64,000 nt of DNA from Azospirillum sp. TSO22-1 (GTDB taxonomy: Bacteria > Pseudomonadota > Alphaproteobacteria > Azospirillales > Azospirillaceae): the NCBI RefSeq assembly GCF_003116015.1, contig NZ_LGQZ01000057.1, forward strand, positions 20,654-84,653, read 5' to 3'. The position numbers were made by a program, and so were the translations under genes. Shown piece after piece: positions 16,728 to 26,794 of this stretch (within the stretch, counting starts at the first letter, position 1; the number at the start of each line of letters is the position of its first letter). The notes beneath the pieces are model-generated. The model was not told the DNA's origin, made no database searches, and saw nothing but the letters and a program-made list of their open reading frames with translations.

Positions 16728-17597
16728 CTACAGCTCCCGCACCGTGAAGATGTCCTCGATGGTGTCGTAGCGGTACACCGGCCCGTCCTTGCACATGAAG
16801 GAGCCACCCATCTGGCAATGCCCGCAGAAACCCACGCCGCACTTCATGTTGCGCTCCAGCGTCACGTAGATGCGGTCCGAGGTGACGCCGCGCTCGTGCA
16901 GCGCCTGCACGGCGGGGCGGGTCATGGTCTCCGACCGGCAGACGTAGGCGGTGGTGTGCTCCGGGTCGAAGCGGGCGATCTTGACGAGGTTGGCGACGCT
17001 GCCCACCCGCCCGCGGTAGCCGCTTGGGGCCGAGTGCACGGTGACGTGCACCTGCAGGTCGAAGCGCCCGCGCCAGCGGTGCAGGTCCTTCTCGTACAGG
17101 ATGTCGTGGGTGCCGCGCGAGCCGTAGCAGATCACCACCTTGCCGAAGTGCTCGCGCCGGTGCAGCACCTCGTGAATCAAGGGGCGCAACGGGGCGAGGC
17201 CGATGGTGCCGGTGACGAACAGGATGTCGTTGCCGTAGGCCTCCTCGATCGGCCACGCCCGGCCGAAGGGGCCGCGCACGCCGACCACGTCGCCGACCTT
17301 CAGCTTCGCCAGGGCCTTGGTCACCGTGCCGACCTCGCGGATGGTGTGCACCAGCGTGGTCAGGTCGCGGCAGTCGCCGGAGATGGAAATCGCCACCTCG
17401 CCCGTGCCGAAGGCGTAGAGCATGTTGAACTGCCCGGGCTGGTAGACCAGCGGCCGGCCGTCGAGCGAGCGCAGGTGCAGCGTGAAGCAGCCGTCCACCT
17501 CGGCGATGCGGCGGACGATGCGGAACGGCCGCGTGTCCATCGGATCGGGTGCCGGGGCGGGAGATGCGTTCACGCGGGTCGGTAGGGTGCCGTCCAT
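16728..17597 (-). CDS. hydG: Hydrogenase gamma subunit, FAD/NAD(P)-binding reductase
   Basis: A 289-residue ferredoxin-NADP reductase-type protein. The FAD-binding barrel carries YQPGQFNML near residues 52-60. The NAD(P) domain begins at about 115 ([16 protein letters not shown]). A C-terminal cysteine cluster ([10 protein letters not shown], then MC) binds an iron-sulfur centre, as in dihydroorotate dehydrogenase electron-transfer subunits. It is the NAD(P)(H)-reactive part of the group 3b hydrogenase. It lies 25 bp after the cyclic-nucleotide-binding gene. Confidence 0.88.
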   Translation of the reverse strand: MDGTLPTRVNASPAPAPDPMDTRPFRIVRRIAEVDGCFTLHLRSLDGRPLVYQPGQFNMLYAFGTGEVAISISGDCRDLTTLVHTIREVGTVTKALAKLKVGDVVGVRGPFGRAWPIEEAYGNDILFVTGTIGLAPLRPLIHEVLHRREHFGKVVICYGSRGTHDILYEKDLHRWRGRFDLQVHVTVHSAPSGYRGRVGSVANLVKIARFDPEHTTAYVCRSETMTRPAVQALHERGVTSDRIYVTLERNMKCGVGFCGHCQMGGSFMCKDGPVYRYDTIEDIFTVREL

Positions 17598-17622
17598 GAC
17601 GGTCGCTCCGCAGCGGTGGTGC

Positions 17623-18096
17623 TCAGTAGACGGCGTCCGTGGTCAGCTCGACGATGCGCAGCCGCGCCTCGGAGATGCGGCGCCCCATGATCGGGATGAA
17701 GCGCTGGTAGAGCTGGTAGCCGAGCTCGTGGTTGGCCTCCAGCTTGGTGCGCAGGCAGGCGCCGTCGATGGTGATGGCGCGCACCTGCTCGATGGCGCGG
17801 GCGTCGAAGGTCCAGACGTAGGGCGGCACCAGCCAGGACCAGCCGATGATGTCGCCCTCGCCGATGTTCTCCACCACCACCGCCGGCCGGCCGGGCGCGT
17901 GCACCTCCACGGCGACGCTGCCCTGGCGGATCAGGTAGAAGTGGTCGGCCTTGCCGCCCTCCTTGAACAGGTACTCGCCGGGGCGGTAGTGCGCGTTGGC
18001 GCAGCAGCCGACGACGATGTCGCGCACCTCCGGCGTCATGTCCTGGAAGAACGGGTGTTCGGCCAGCAGCCGGCCCAGCCCCTCGATCGCCACCAT
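17623..18096 (-). CDS. Cyclic-nucleotide-binding domain protein in the hydrogenase operon
   Basis: A 157-residue single cNMP-binding domain. Its beta-roll motifs are recognisable ([20 protein letters not shown], then a VAVEV strand and [12 protein letters not shown]). There is no C-terminal winged helix, so it is not a CRP-type transcription factor. It could sense cAMP/cGMP or another ligand and act on the hydrogenase itself. It starts one base after the hydB stop and sits between hydB and hydG, a position seen in some group 3b operons. Confidence 0.8.
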   Translation of the reverse strand: MVAIEGLGRLLAEHPFFQDMTPEVRDIVVGCCANAHYRPGEYLFKEGGKADHFYLIRQGSVAVEVHAPGRPAVVVENIGEGDIIGWSWLVPPYVWTFDARAIEQVRAITIDGACLRTKLEANHELGYQLYQRFIPIMGRRISEARLRIVELTTDAVY

Positions 18097-18097
18097 C

Positions 18098-19315
<1,218 letters not shown>

Positions 19316-19462
19316 GGGCTCCGTCCGATGCGAAGCGTTCCGACGGGCACGAGTATACGCGTGTCACGGCGCGTCACGCTGCGCAAATAGCCGCAGCCGG
19401 AGGTTTCACGCCCTGCGCCTTTCGGACGGCTTGGATCTTTTCAACGGCGAGCGCGCGCCGTA

Positions 19463-20257
19463 ATGATCGCCAGGCGGACGGACGGGGGATCGGCGATGGA
19501 TCGATGGAACGGCGGCGGACGGCGGTCGTGGCGGCGCCTGTCGCCGGGCGCGCTGCTGCTGGTGCTGGCTCTGCTGGGTGGTGCGGCGCTGCTGGAACGG
19601 CTGGAGCTGCTGCCGTCCGGGACCGTGGAACGGCTGCTCGGCCAGGAGCCGAAGCGCCCGGCCTACCACGTGCCGGCGGTGCCGCCCGACGCCGCGCGAG
19701 TCGACGTGGCCGAGGTGCAGGGCTGGCTCGCCCGCATCCGGGTGGTGGCGGAGAAGCAGAAGGGCTACCACCGCGAGGACTGGCCGCACTGGGCCGAGGT
19801 GCCCGGCAGCTGCCGCGACGTGCGCGCGGCGGCGCTGATCCGCGACAGCCTGGAGCCGGTGCAGCTGTCCTCCGACGGCTGCCGGGTGATTCGCGGGCGC
19901 TGGCGCGACTCCTACACCGGCCAGGAATTCCGCGACCCGCACGAGCTGGACATCGACCACCGCGTGCCGCTGGACGAGGCGCACGACAGCGGCGGCCACG
20001 CCTGGAGCCGCGAGCGCCGCACCGCCTACGCCAACGACCTCACCGACCGCCGCACGCTGGTGACCGTCGCCGCCGCCGTCAACCGGGCCAAGGGGGCCAA
20101 GGGGCCGGACGATTGGCTGCCACCGGACCGCACGCAGCTCTGCCGCTACGTTGCCGACTGGGTGGCGGTGAAGCTGCGCTGGGACTTGGCGGTGGACGCC
20201 CGCGAGCGCGCCAGCATCGACCAGGTGCTCGACGGCTGCCGGCGGGCGGCGCGGTAG
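19463..20257 (+). CDS. Membrane-anchored/secreted HNH nuclease (DUF1524-like)
   Basis: Up to 264 residues (ATG at 19463; an ATG at 19496 is also possible). An N-terminal hydrophobic segment (ALLLVLALLGGAALL) acts as a signal anchor. The C-terminal domain contains DIDHRVPLDEAHDSGG followed by a conserved NDL...TVAAAVNRAKGAKGPDDWLP pattern, characteristic of DUF1524/HNH extracellular nucleases. It probably degrades DNA outside the cytoplasm. It stands alone and ends 3 bp from the convergent dehydrogenase gene. Confidence 0.75.
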   Translation: MIARRTDGGSAMDRWNGGGRRSWRRLSPGALLLVLALLGGAALLERLELLPSGTVERLLGQEPKRPAYHVPAVPPDAARVDVAEVQGWLARIRVVAEKQKGYHREDWPHWAEVPGSCRDVRAAALIRDSLEPVQLSSDGCRVIRGRWRDSYTGQEFRDPHELDIDHRVPLDEAHDSGGHAWSRERRTAYANDLTDRRTLVTVAAAVNRAKGAKGPDDWLPPDRTQLCRYVADWVAVKLRWDLAVDARERASIDQVLDGCRRAAR

Positions 20258-20260
20258 GGC

Positions 20261-21319
20261 TCAGCCCAGCCCCTCCGGCACCGGCACGCCGAGCGCCGCC
20301 GACTTGGCGCGCAGGGCGTCGAGGATCGCCGCGGAGAGCGCCACGCCGGACTCGAGCTGCTGTCGACGCCGCTCCAGCCCGCGCTCGCCGGGCAGGCGGA
20401 CCGGCGGCGCGCCGCCCGGTACGCGGGACTCGCGGCAGCTTTGCGCCAGCGTCTCCATCTGGTGGCGGAAGGCGCCCTGCCCGCCGCCGCGCGCCGGATC
20501 GACGATCTGCAGGAACACCGCAGCTCCCCAGCGCTTCTCCGGCTCCGCCCGGCCGTAGCCGCCGAGGCCGGCGGTCAGCGCCTCGACCAGCAGCGACAGG
20601 GCGAAGCCCTTGTGGCCGTGGTCCTGGCCGCCGATGGGCAGGATGGTGCCGGGCGGATCGGTGAACAGCACCGCCGGGTCATCGGTCGCTTGGCCGTGCG
20701 AGTCCTGCACCCAGGCGTGCGGCAGACGCCCGCCCTGGCGGTGCAGGCGCCCGGTCATGCCGTTGGTGGTGATCGAGGTGCTGACGTCCAGCAGGATCGG
20801 CCCGCCTTCGGTCGGGATGCCGGCGGCGATGGGGTTGGGCGTCACCACCGGCGATAGCCCGCCGAACGGCGCCACGCTGGCCACCGCCGGGTCGGATGAG
20901 GCGAGGATGATCAGCTGCCCGGCCTCCGCCACCGGCCGCAGGTAGGCGGCGAGGCAGGCGATGTGGTGGCTGCGGCGGATCACGATGGTGGCCGATCCGT
21001 GCTCCGCAGCGCGGGCGGAGGCCGCGTCGATGGCGCGGCGCACCAGCCAGGGCCCGGGCAGCCAGCCGCCGTCCCACAGCGCCAGCGCGCCGGCGTCCGA
21101 CACCACCTCGGGCTCGCCCCGGGTCGCCATGCGGCCGGCGGCGATCTCATCCAGGTAGGGGGCCAGCAGTTGCAGACCGTGCGTGTCGTGGCCGAGCAGG
21201 TCGCCCTCCACCAGCACGTCGGCGACGACGCGCGCGCGGTCTTCGGCCAGCCCGGCCCGCGTGAGCAGCGCCGCGGCCCAGCCGCGCAGCGTGTCGGCCG
21301 ACGGCCGTTGCGTCTCCAT
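20261..21319 (-). CDS. Malate/L-lactate (LDH2 family) dehydrogenase
   Basis: A 352-residue NAD(P)-dependent oxidoreductase of the LDH2/MDH2 family. It shows the catalytic GHDTHGLQLL, the IVIRRSHHIACLAAYL segment and PNPIAAGIPT. Members oxidise malate, lactate, ureidoglycolate or sugar-derived 2-hydroxyacids; the exact substrate cannot be read from sequence. It is divergent from the lipoprotein gene and a single-gene unit. Confidence 0.8.
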   Translation of the reverse strand: METQRPSADTLRGWAAALLTRAGLAEDRARVVADVLVEGDLLGHDTHGLQLLAPYLDEIAAGRMATRGEPEVVSDAGALALWDGGWLPGPWLVRRAIDAASARAAEHGSATIVIRRSHHIACLAAYLRPVAEAGQLIILASSDPAVASVAPFGGLSPVVTPNPIAAGIPTEGGPILLDVSTSITTNGMTGRLHRQGGRLPHAWVQDSHGQATDDPAVLFTDPPGTILPIGGQDHGHKGFALSLLVEALTAGLGGYGRAEPEKRWGAAVFLQIVDPARGGGQGAFRHQMETLAQSCRESRVPGGAPPVRLPGERGLERRRQQLESGVALSAAILDALRAKSAALGVPVPEGLG

Positions 21320-21402
21320 GCGTCCCTCCCCTGCACTCCCGTCCGGGCACCGTTCGCCCCGACAGACGTTTTGTCAGCAAGGAAGCTTTGCAAGGACGAG
21401 CG

Positions 21403-21660
21403 ATGTTTGGAAACCCATTCCTGCGCATGCTGGCCATCGCGGCGGCGCTGATGCTGCCGCTGGCGGCGTGCGACGACCAGAACTCCGCCGAGAAGGCTGG
21501 CGCCGAGGCCGGCCGCGCGGTGGATCAGGCGGCCGAGCGCGTCGGCGAGGCCACGGGCGACGTAGCCCGCGGCGCCGGCCGGATGCTGCAGGACGCGGGC
21601 GAGGCCATCGAGCGCACCGCCCGCGACCCGCGGGGCACCCAGGAGTCGCCGAAGCGCTGA
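21403..21660 (+). CDS. Small lipoprotein
   Basis: An 85-residue protein. A hydrophobic signal ends in the lipobox LPLAAC, and the mature part is a repeated Ala/Glu/Gly-rich amphipathic helix (GAEAGRAVDQAAERVGEATG). It is probably anchored in the outer membrane facing the periplasm. I start it at the ATG at 21403 (AAGGACGAG upstream); a TTG at 21388 is in frame. Function unknown. Confidence 0.65.
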   Translation: MFGNPFLRMLAIAAALMLPLAACDDQNSAEKAGAEAGRAVDQAAERVGEATGDVARGAGRMLQDAGEAIERTARDPRGTQESPKR

Positions 21661-21664
21661 CGTC

Positions 21665-22126
21665 TCACAGCCCGTCGAACAGCAGCTGCGCCGGGGGCGC
21701 CGGCTTGCTGTCCGGTGGCGTCTTGGTCGGCTTCGCCGCCTTGGGCGTGACCTTGGGGCGGGCCGCCGGCCGGCGCGGGGCGATGCCGACTCCACGCTTG
21801 GCGCGGTCCACCGCCTTGTCGCGGGCGACCGCCTCCGGGGCGGCGGGATCGCCGTCCAGCCACTTGCCGCGCTTGATCACCTCGTTCACCCGGCCCTGGT
21901 TGACGCCGAGCTGAAAGGCGATCTCTTGCTGCGTCATCTGCGTGGTGTGGTGGAGGTGCAGGATCTCCGCAGCCAGCTCCGGCGTCATCTTCCGCCCGGT
22001 CAGCCGCCGCGCCGGGCGGATCGAGCGGTTGGCACGGTCGCGCTCCCGGAGCCTCTCCAGGATCTCCAGCGCCGCGGTGTTGCCCGCGGCCTTCAGCGCC
22101 TCTTCGAACTCCTTCAGCGTCGCCAT
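21665..22126 (-). CDS. HTH-domain hypothetical protein
   Basis: A 153-residue protein. Residues about 45-90 form an HTH (EIAFQLGVNQGRVNEVIKRGKW), preceded by a helical N-terminus. A basic Pro/Lys-rich tail follows. It looks like a small DNA-binding regulator. It converges with the lipoprotein gene, 4 bp apart. Confidence 0.55.
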   Translation of the reverse strand: MATLKEFEEALKAAGNTAALEILERLRERDRANRSIRPARRLTGRKMTPELAAEILHLHHTTQMTQQEIAFQLGVNQGRVNEVIKRGKWLDGDPAAPEAVARDKAVDRAKRGVGIAPRRPAARPKVTPKAAKPTKTPPDSKPAPPAQLLFDGL

Positions 22127-22715
22127 CCGAGCCTCCTGCCGATGCGCACCGGATTAGAGATGGGGGCGTTTGCCGAGATAGCGAGTTCTTGTTTTGTTGT
22201 TAGTGACGGTAACGACGTTCGCAAAACTGCTGTTCTGCAATAAAATGTGTTATTTCAATGCCTTGCGTGTAAATTTTTCAAGGCTGCCGCCAGCGATCCC
22301 CAAACCTCTCCTTACCGGCATCCCCGCGCAGGCAGAGAACCAGAGAGTTCCGCAAAGTCAGAGCCTTGCAGGCGTTTCATGGATCCCCACCTTCGCGGGC
22401 ATGAGGCATGGAGTAATGGCATGATTCCATGGAAAATGCATATAATACAATGTATTATAATGTTTTTCTCACCTTTTGTATAAACATTGGCTTGGCACCT
22501 CTACCGGGAACGGATTTCCGCCGACCCGGTTCTGTCGGTATGGACGATCATCGCACGCCGACCATCGCCATCGTCGAACGGCTGGACGTTCGCACCGCGG
22601 TCGGCCAAGAATTGAGCGGGATCACGCGGGGCGTCCCCCGGAGGCCGTCCTCAACGCGATCGAAAGCGAAGCGCCGCCCGATCAGCGGCAACATGCAACA
22701 GGGGATCCGAGTGCG
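22127..22715. other. Gene-free stretch with degenerate dispersed repeat
   Basis: About 590 bp without a convincing gene. Positions 22316-22407 hold a decayed copy of an inverted repeat (CATCCCCGCG ... ATCCCCACCTTCGCGGGCATG) related to the perfect copy at 48499-48581. Around 22430-22480 the DNA is AT-rich. A 59-codon frame from the ATG at 22540 has no recognisable motif and was not called. Confidence 0.5.
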
Positions 22716-22961
22716 ATGAGCAAGTCGATCATGTGGGCCGAGACCGACGCCAAGGGCTTTGAATCCGAATGCCTGTTCAACGAGGATTCCCGCAGCTACG
22801 AGGTGATGGTCTGCGCCTCCGGCCGCCGGCTGTGCCGCTCGGAGTCCTTCGTCGCCCGCCGCGACCCGCAGCAGGGCATGGACGAGGAGGACCGCCGCAC
22901 ATCGGTGGCGATCGCCGAGCGCCTCGTCGTCGAGATCGAGCACGAGTTGGGCGACCGCTGA
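22716..22961 (+). CDS. Small hypothetical protein
   Basis: An 81-residue acidic protein, not recognised. It starts at the ATG at 22716 and ends one base before the next gene, so it is probably co-transcribed with the Gfo/Idh/MocA oxidoreductase. There is no signal peptide or membrane segment. Confidence 0.45.
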   Translation: MSKSIMWAETDAKGFESECLFNEDSRSYEVMVCASGRRLCRSESFVARRDPQQGMDEEDRRTSVAIAERLVVEIEHELGDR

Positions 22962-22962
22962 C

Positions 22963-23985
22963 ATGACCCGTCGCCGCATCGGCGTGATCGGCCTGGGCAT
23001 GGCGGCCGCGCCGCACGCCCAGAGCCTCATCGACTTGTCCGGCCGCGTCGACGTGGCCGGCTGCTTCAGCCCCACCCCGTCGCGTCGCGAGGCGTTCGCC
23101 AAGACCTTCCGCCTGCCGGTGGTGGACCGGATGGAGGCGATCCTGGACGACCCGACAGTGTCGGCCGTGCTGGTCCTGACACCGCCCGACAGCCACGCCG
23201 ACGTGGTGGCGCGCTGCGCCGCCGGCGGCAAACACGTGCTGCTGGAAAAGCCGCTGGACGCCACGCCCGAGGGTGCCCGAGCCGTAGTCGAGACCATGGA
23301 GCGCGCCGGCCTCACCCTCGGCGTGGTCTTCCAGCATCGCTTCCGCGCCTCGGCGGAGCGGCTGGCTGACCTGCTGGGACGCGGCGTGCTGGGGCGGCCC
23401 GTCTCCGCGGCGGTGTCGGTGCGCTGGTGGCGCGACGCCGGCTACTACGCGCAGCCCGGCCGCGGCATGAAGGCGCGCGACGGCGGCGGCGTGCTGCTGA
23501 CCCAGGCGATCCACACGCTGGACCTGTTCGTCAGCCTGCTGGGCCTGCCGCGCGAGGTGGCGGGCTTTGCCGCCACCAGCCCGCTGCGCACCATCGACAC
23601 CGAGGACGTGGTCGCGGCGGCGCTGCGCTACGAGAACGGCCTGCTGGCGACGGTGAACGCCACCACCGCCGCCTTCCCCGGCTTCCCCGAGCGCATCGAG
23701 ATCGCCGGCACCGCCGGCTCCGCCGTGCTGTCCGGCGACACGCTGGAGGTCGACCTGCACACCGGCGAGGCGATCCGCGAAGGTGGCGAGAAGGGCACGC
23801 TGGGCGGCGGTGCCGACCCGATGAACTTCCCCAACCTGCACCACCGCGCCGTGCTGGCGAACTTCCTCGACGCGCTCGACGGCGGCGGGCGGCCGCGCGT
23901 CGACGGCCGCGAGGCGCTGAAGGTGCACCGGCTGATCGAGGCGCTGCTGGACGGCGGCGGTGGCGTGCGGGTGGCCGACGCCTAA
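22963..23985 (+). CDS. Gfo/Idh/MocA-family oxidoreductase
   Basis: A 340-residue NAD(P)-dependent dehydrogenase. It has an N-terminal GVIGLGMAAAPHA nucleotide-binding motif, the family signature HVLLEKPLDAT near residue 90, and a C-terminal beta-sheet domain. Family members act on sugars, inositols or related polyols. Its last 4 bp overlap the convergent acyl-CoA dehydrogenase-type gene. Confidence 0.85.
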   Translation: MTRRRIGVIGLGMAAAPHAQSLIDLSGRVDVAGCFSPTPSRREAFAKTFRLPVVDRMEAILDDPTVSAVLVLTPPDSHADVVARCAAGGKHVLLEKPLDATPEGARAVVETMERAGLTLGVVFQHRFRASAERLADLLGRGVLGRPVSAAVSVRWWRDAGYYAQPGRGMKARDGGGVLLTQAIHTLDLFVSLLGLPREVAGFAATSPLRTIDTEDVVAAALRYENGLLATVNATTAAFPGFPERIEIAGTAGSAVLSGDTLEVDLHTGEAIREGGEKGTLGGGADPMNFPNLHHRAVLANFLDALDGGGRPRVDGREALKVHRLIEALLDGGGGVRVADA

Positions 23986-24875
23986 CGCCCCAGCGCCCGG
24001 AGCAACGCCATCAGCGCGCGGTCGCGCTCCGCCTCCAGCTGGGCGACGGAGCGGCCGGCGGCTTCCTCGGCGACGCCCTCGACGATGCGCGCCTGCACCT
24101 CCGGCCCGAGGCCGGGATCGCCGAGCGAGGCCCAGCGGCGGACCTGGCTCGGCCCGAGGTGGGCGAGGTAGTGGGCGATGCCGCCCTCGCCACCGCCCAG
24201 GTGATAGGTCATGTGCGGCCCCATGAGCGCCCAGCGCAGGCCGGGGCCGTGGCTGATCGCCGCGTCGATGTCGGCGACGCTCGCCACCCCCTGCTCCACC
24301 AGATGCACCGCCTCGCGGTAGAGGGCGGAGCTGAGCCGGTTGGCGATGTGCCCCGGCATCTCGCGCCTCAGCACCACCGGATGGCGGCCGAGTCCGCGGT
24401 AGAAGGCGCAGGCATCCTCGACCACCGCCGGGTCGTCCCCGACGATCTCGACCAGCGGCAGCAGGTGCGGCGGGTTGAAGGGATGGGCGACGACGTGCCG
24501 GCCCGGCGTCCGGCACTCCGCCACGATGGCGCTGCGCAGCAGGGCGGAGGTGCTGCTGGCGACGGTGACCTCCGGCGGGACCAGCGCGTCGATCTCCGCC
24601 AGCAGGCGGCGCTTCAGCGCTTCGTCCTCCGGCGCGTTCTCCTGCACGAAGCCGGCGCTCTCCAGGGCGTCCGCCATGGTTTCATGAAAGGACAGCCGCC
24701 CGCCGCCCGCGCAGCCGAGGTCAGCGAGCTGCGCCAGCGCCCGCTCGACGAAGCGCTCCAGCCGCTCCCGCGCACCGGGCGCCGGGTCGGTGGCGGATAC
24801 GTCCAGACCGTGCGCCAGGAACAGGGCGGCCCAGCTCGCCCCGACGGTTCCGCAGCCAATGACGGCGACGCGCAC
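23982..24875 (-). CDS. 3-hydroxyacyl-CoA / carnitine-type dehydrogenase
   Basis: A 297-residue NAD-dependent dehydrogenase. The N-terminal VAVIGCGTVGASWAALF binds NAD, and the middle part contains VAHPFNPPHLLPLVEIV, the 3-hydroxyacyl-CoA dehydrogenase signature. Its short single-domain length and PGHIANRL segment resemble lambda-crystallin/carnitine 3-dehydrogenase members. It is the last gene of a probable operon that begins with livK and lies 3 bp after the mmsB-like gene. Confidence 0.75.
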   Translation of the reverse strand: MRVAVIGCGTVGASWAALFLAHGLDVSATDPAPGARERLERFVERALAQLADLGCAGGGRLSFHETMADALESAGFVQENAPEDEALKRRLLAEIDALVPPEVTVASSTSALLRSAIVAECRTPGRHVVAHPFNPPHLLPLVEIVGDDPAVVEDACAFYRGLGRHPVVLRREMPGHIANRLSSALYREAVHLVEQGVASVADIDAAISHGPGLRWALMGPHMTYHLGGGEGGIAHYLAHLGPSQVRRWASLGDPGLGPEVQARIVEGVAEEAAGRSVAQLEAERDRALMALLRALGR

Positions 24876-24878
24876 CGC

Positions 24879-25769
24879 TCAGCCCTCACCACGCAGCATG
24901 CGGACGATGCCGGAGAAGTCCAGATCGCCGTGCCCGCTGCCGCAGAACAGCGCGTACAGCGCCGCCGCCTGGGCGCCGAGCGGCGTGGCGGCGCCGGTCG
25001 CCGCGGCGGCCTGCTGCGCCAGCTTGAGGTCCTTCCACATCAGCGCGGCGGCGAAGCCCGGTTTGTGGTCGCGGTTGGCCGGCGAGGTCGGCACCGGGCC
25101 GGGCACCGGGCAGTAGGTGGTCAGCGACCAGCACTGGCCGGAGGACTTGGACGCGATGTCGAACAACTTCTGCGCGTCGAGGCCGAGGCGCTCGGCCAGG
25201 ACGAACGCCTCGGCGACCGCGATCATGGTGGTGCCGGCGATCATGTTGTTGCAGATCTTCGCCGCCTGCCCGCTGCCCGACGGGCCGGCGTGCACGATGG
25301 TGCGGCCCATCGGCTGGAGCAGCGGCTCGGCGCGGCGGAACGCCTCCTCCGGCCCGCCGACCATGAAGGTCAGCGTTGCCGCCTCGGCCCCCACCGTGCC
25401 GCCGGACACCGGTGCGTCGACCATCGGGAAGCCCGCCGCCTCGGCTTGCGCCGCGACGGCGCGAGCCGTCTCCACGTCGATGGTCGAGCTGTCGATGAGC
25501 AGTGTGCCCGGGGCGGCGGAGGCGAGCACCCCGCCCTCCCCCAGCACCACCTCGCGCACGTGGCGGCCGACCGGCAGCATGGTGACGACGGCGTCGACGG
25601 CGCGCACCGCCTCCGCCGCGCTGGCGGCGACGGTGCCGCCGGCCGCGGCGTGCGCCGCGCAGGCGGCGTGCGCGAGGTCGACGCCGACGACGGTGTGCCC
25701 GGCCTTCAGCAGGTTGCGGGCCATCGGCCCGCCCATGTTGCCGAGGCCGATGAAGGCGATGCGTGCCAT
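24879..25769 (-). CDS. mmsB: 3-hydroxyisobutyrate dehydrogenase-like protein
   Basis: A 296-residue beta-hydroxyacid dehydrogenase. It has the N-terminal GLGNMGGPMARNLLKAGH, the substrate-binding DAPVSGGTVGAEAATLT, and the catalytic lysine in GSGQAAKICNNM. This matches 3-hydroxyisobutyrate dehydrogenases of valine breakdown, although related enzymes act on other 3-hydroxyacids. Start at the ATG at 25769. It is 53 bp downstream of the MBL-fold gene in the liv operon direction. Confidence 0.8.
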   Translation of the reverse strand: MARIAFIGLGNMGGPMARNLLKAGHTVVGVDLAHAACAAHAAAGGTVAASAAEAVRAVDAVVTMLPVGRHVREVVLGEGGVLASAAPGTLLIDSSTIDVETARAVAAQAEAAGFPMVDAPVSGGTVGAEAATLTFMVGGPEEAFRRAEPLLQPMGRTIVHAGPSGSGQAAKICNNMIAGTTMIAVAEAFVLAERLGLDAQKLFDIASKSSGQCWSLTTYCPVPGPVPTSPANRDHKPGFAAALMWKDLKLAQQAAAATGAATPLGAQAAALYALFCGSGHGDLDFSGIVRMLRGEG

Positions 25770-25822
25770 GCGGTTTCCCTCCCCTGCTTTTCCGTCATCC
25801 TGACACAGGGACGGGGGGACCG

Positions 25823-26773
25823 TCAGCCTTGGAGCGACGCCCACATCTGGCGGTCGCGCTCGGCGGTCCAGATCTGCGGATCGCGCAGGCCGCCGGCCTC
25901 GTCGTAGGCGCGCGACACATCGAAGGGCAGACAGTGCTCGAAGATCACCCAGCCGCCGAAGCGCGGCTCCAGCGCCTTGCGGGTCTCGGCGAACGCCTCC
26001 TTCAGCGAGGCGCCGCGGGCGCGGGCCTGCTTCACGTTCTGGAACAGCGCGGTGACGAAGTCGCGGGTCTCCTGCAGTGCCTTGCCGCACAGCTCCGGCG
26101 TCATCAGCGCCTCGCCGCGGCCGGGCACCAGCCGGTGCGGCCCCAGCGCCGCCAGCCGGTACAGCGTCTGCGGCCAGTCCTCCAGGTACGCGTCGCCGGT
26201 GTAGGGGGTGGCGCCGAACTCCACGAGGTCGCCGGCGTAGAGCACCTTCTGCTCCGGCAGCCAGACCACCGTGTCGCCCTTGGTGTGGCCGCGGCCGAGC
26301 TGCATGATGTCGACGCGCGTCTTGCCCATGAACAGCGTCATCGAGCCCTCGAACACCAGCGTCGGCCAGGTCAGGCCGGGAATGCTGGCGGCGCCGCGGA
26401 ACAGGCGCGGGAAGCGGCCGAGTTCGGATTCGTAGTCCTGCTGGCCGCGCTCGACGATGGTGTCGTAAGTGTCGCGGCTGGCGATGATCTGCTCGGCGCC
26501 GTAGGCCGAGGCGCCCAGCACGCGCACCGCGTGGTAGTGGGTGAGGACGACGTACTTGATCGGCTTGTCGGTGACGGTGCGCACCTTGGCGATCACGTCC
26601 TCGGCCATGGCGGGCGTGGCCTGGGCGTCGATGACCATGACGCCGTCGTCGCCGACGATGATGCCGGTGTTGGGGTCACCCTCCGCCGTGTAGGCGTAGG
26701 CGCCGGGGGCGAGCTGCGAGAAGGTGACCTTCTTTTCCTCGAGGTCACCGGTGGAGGCGAAGGCAACGGACAT
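25823..26773 (-). CDS. MBL-fold metallo-hydrolase with altered metal motif
   Basis: A 316-residue metallo-beta-lactamase-fold protein. The usual HxHxDH is replaced by HYHAVR (in LTHYHAVRVLGASA), keeping only the first two His. The downstream His (GRGHTKGD) and Asp (YAGDLVEF) are present. It may bind one metal or act as a sensor or binding protein. It lies 21 bp after livF and is co-directional with the whole liv operon, so it is likely part of the same aromatic pathway, perhaps hydrolysing a CoA thioester or lactone intermediate. Confidence 0.75.
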   Translation of the reverse strand: MSVAFASTGDLEEKKVTFSQLAPGAYAYTAEGDPNTGIIVGDDGVMVIDAQATPAMAEDVIAKVRTVTDKPIKYVVLTHYHAVRVLGASAYGAEQIIASRDTYDTIVERGQQDYESELGRFPRLFRGAASIPGLTWPTLVFEGSMTLFMGKTRVDIMQLGRGHTKGDTVVWLPEQKVLYAGDLVEFGATPYTGDAYLEDWPQTLYRLAALGPHRLVPGRGEALMTPELCGKALQETRDFVTALFQNVKQARARGASLKEAFAETRKALEPRFGGWVIFEHCLPFDVSRAYDEAGGLRDPQIWTAERDRQMWASLQG

Positions 26774-26794
26774 GCGATTCTCCCAGGGATTGGC

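Noticed and set aside
22540..22719. A 59-codon frame starting at the ATG at 22540.
   Set aside because: No motif and no good ribosome-binding site, and it ends just past the start of the next called gene.
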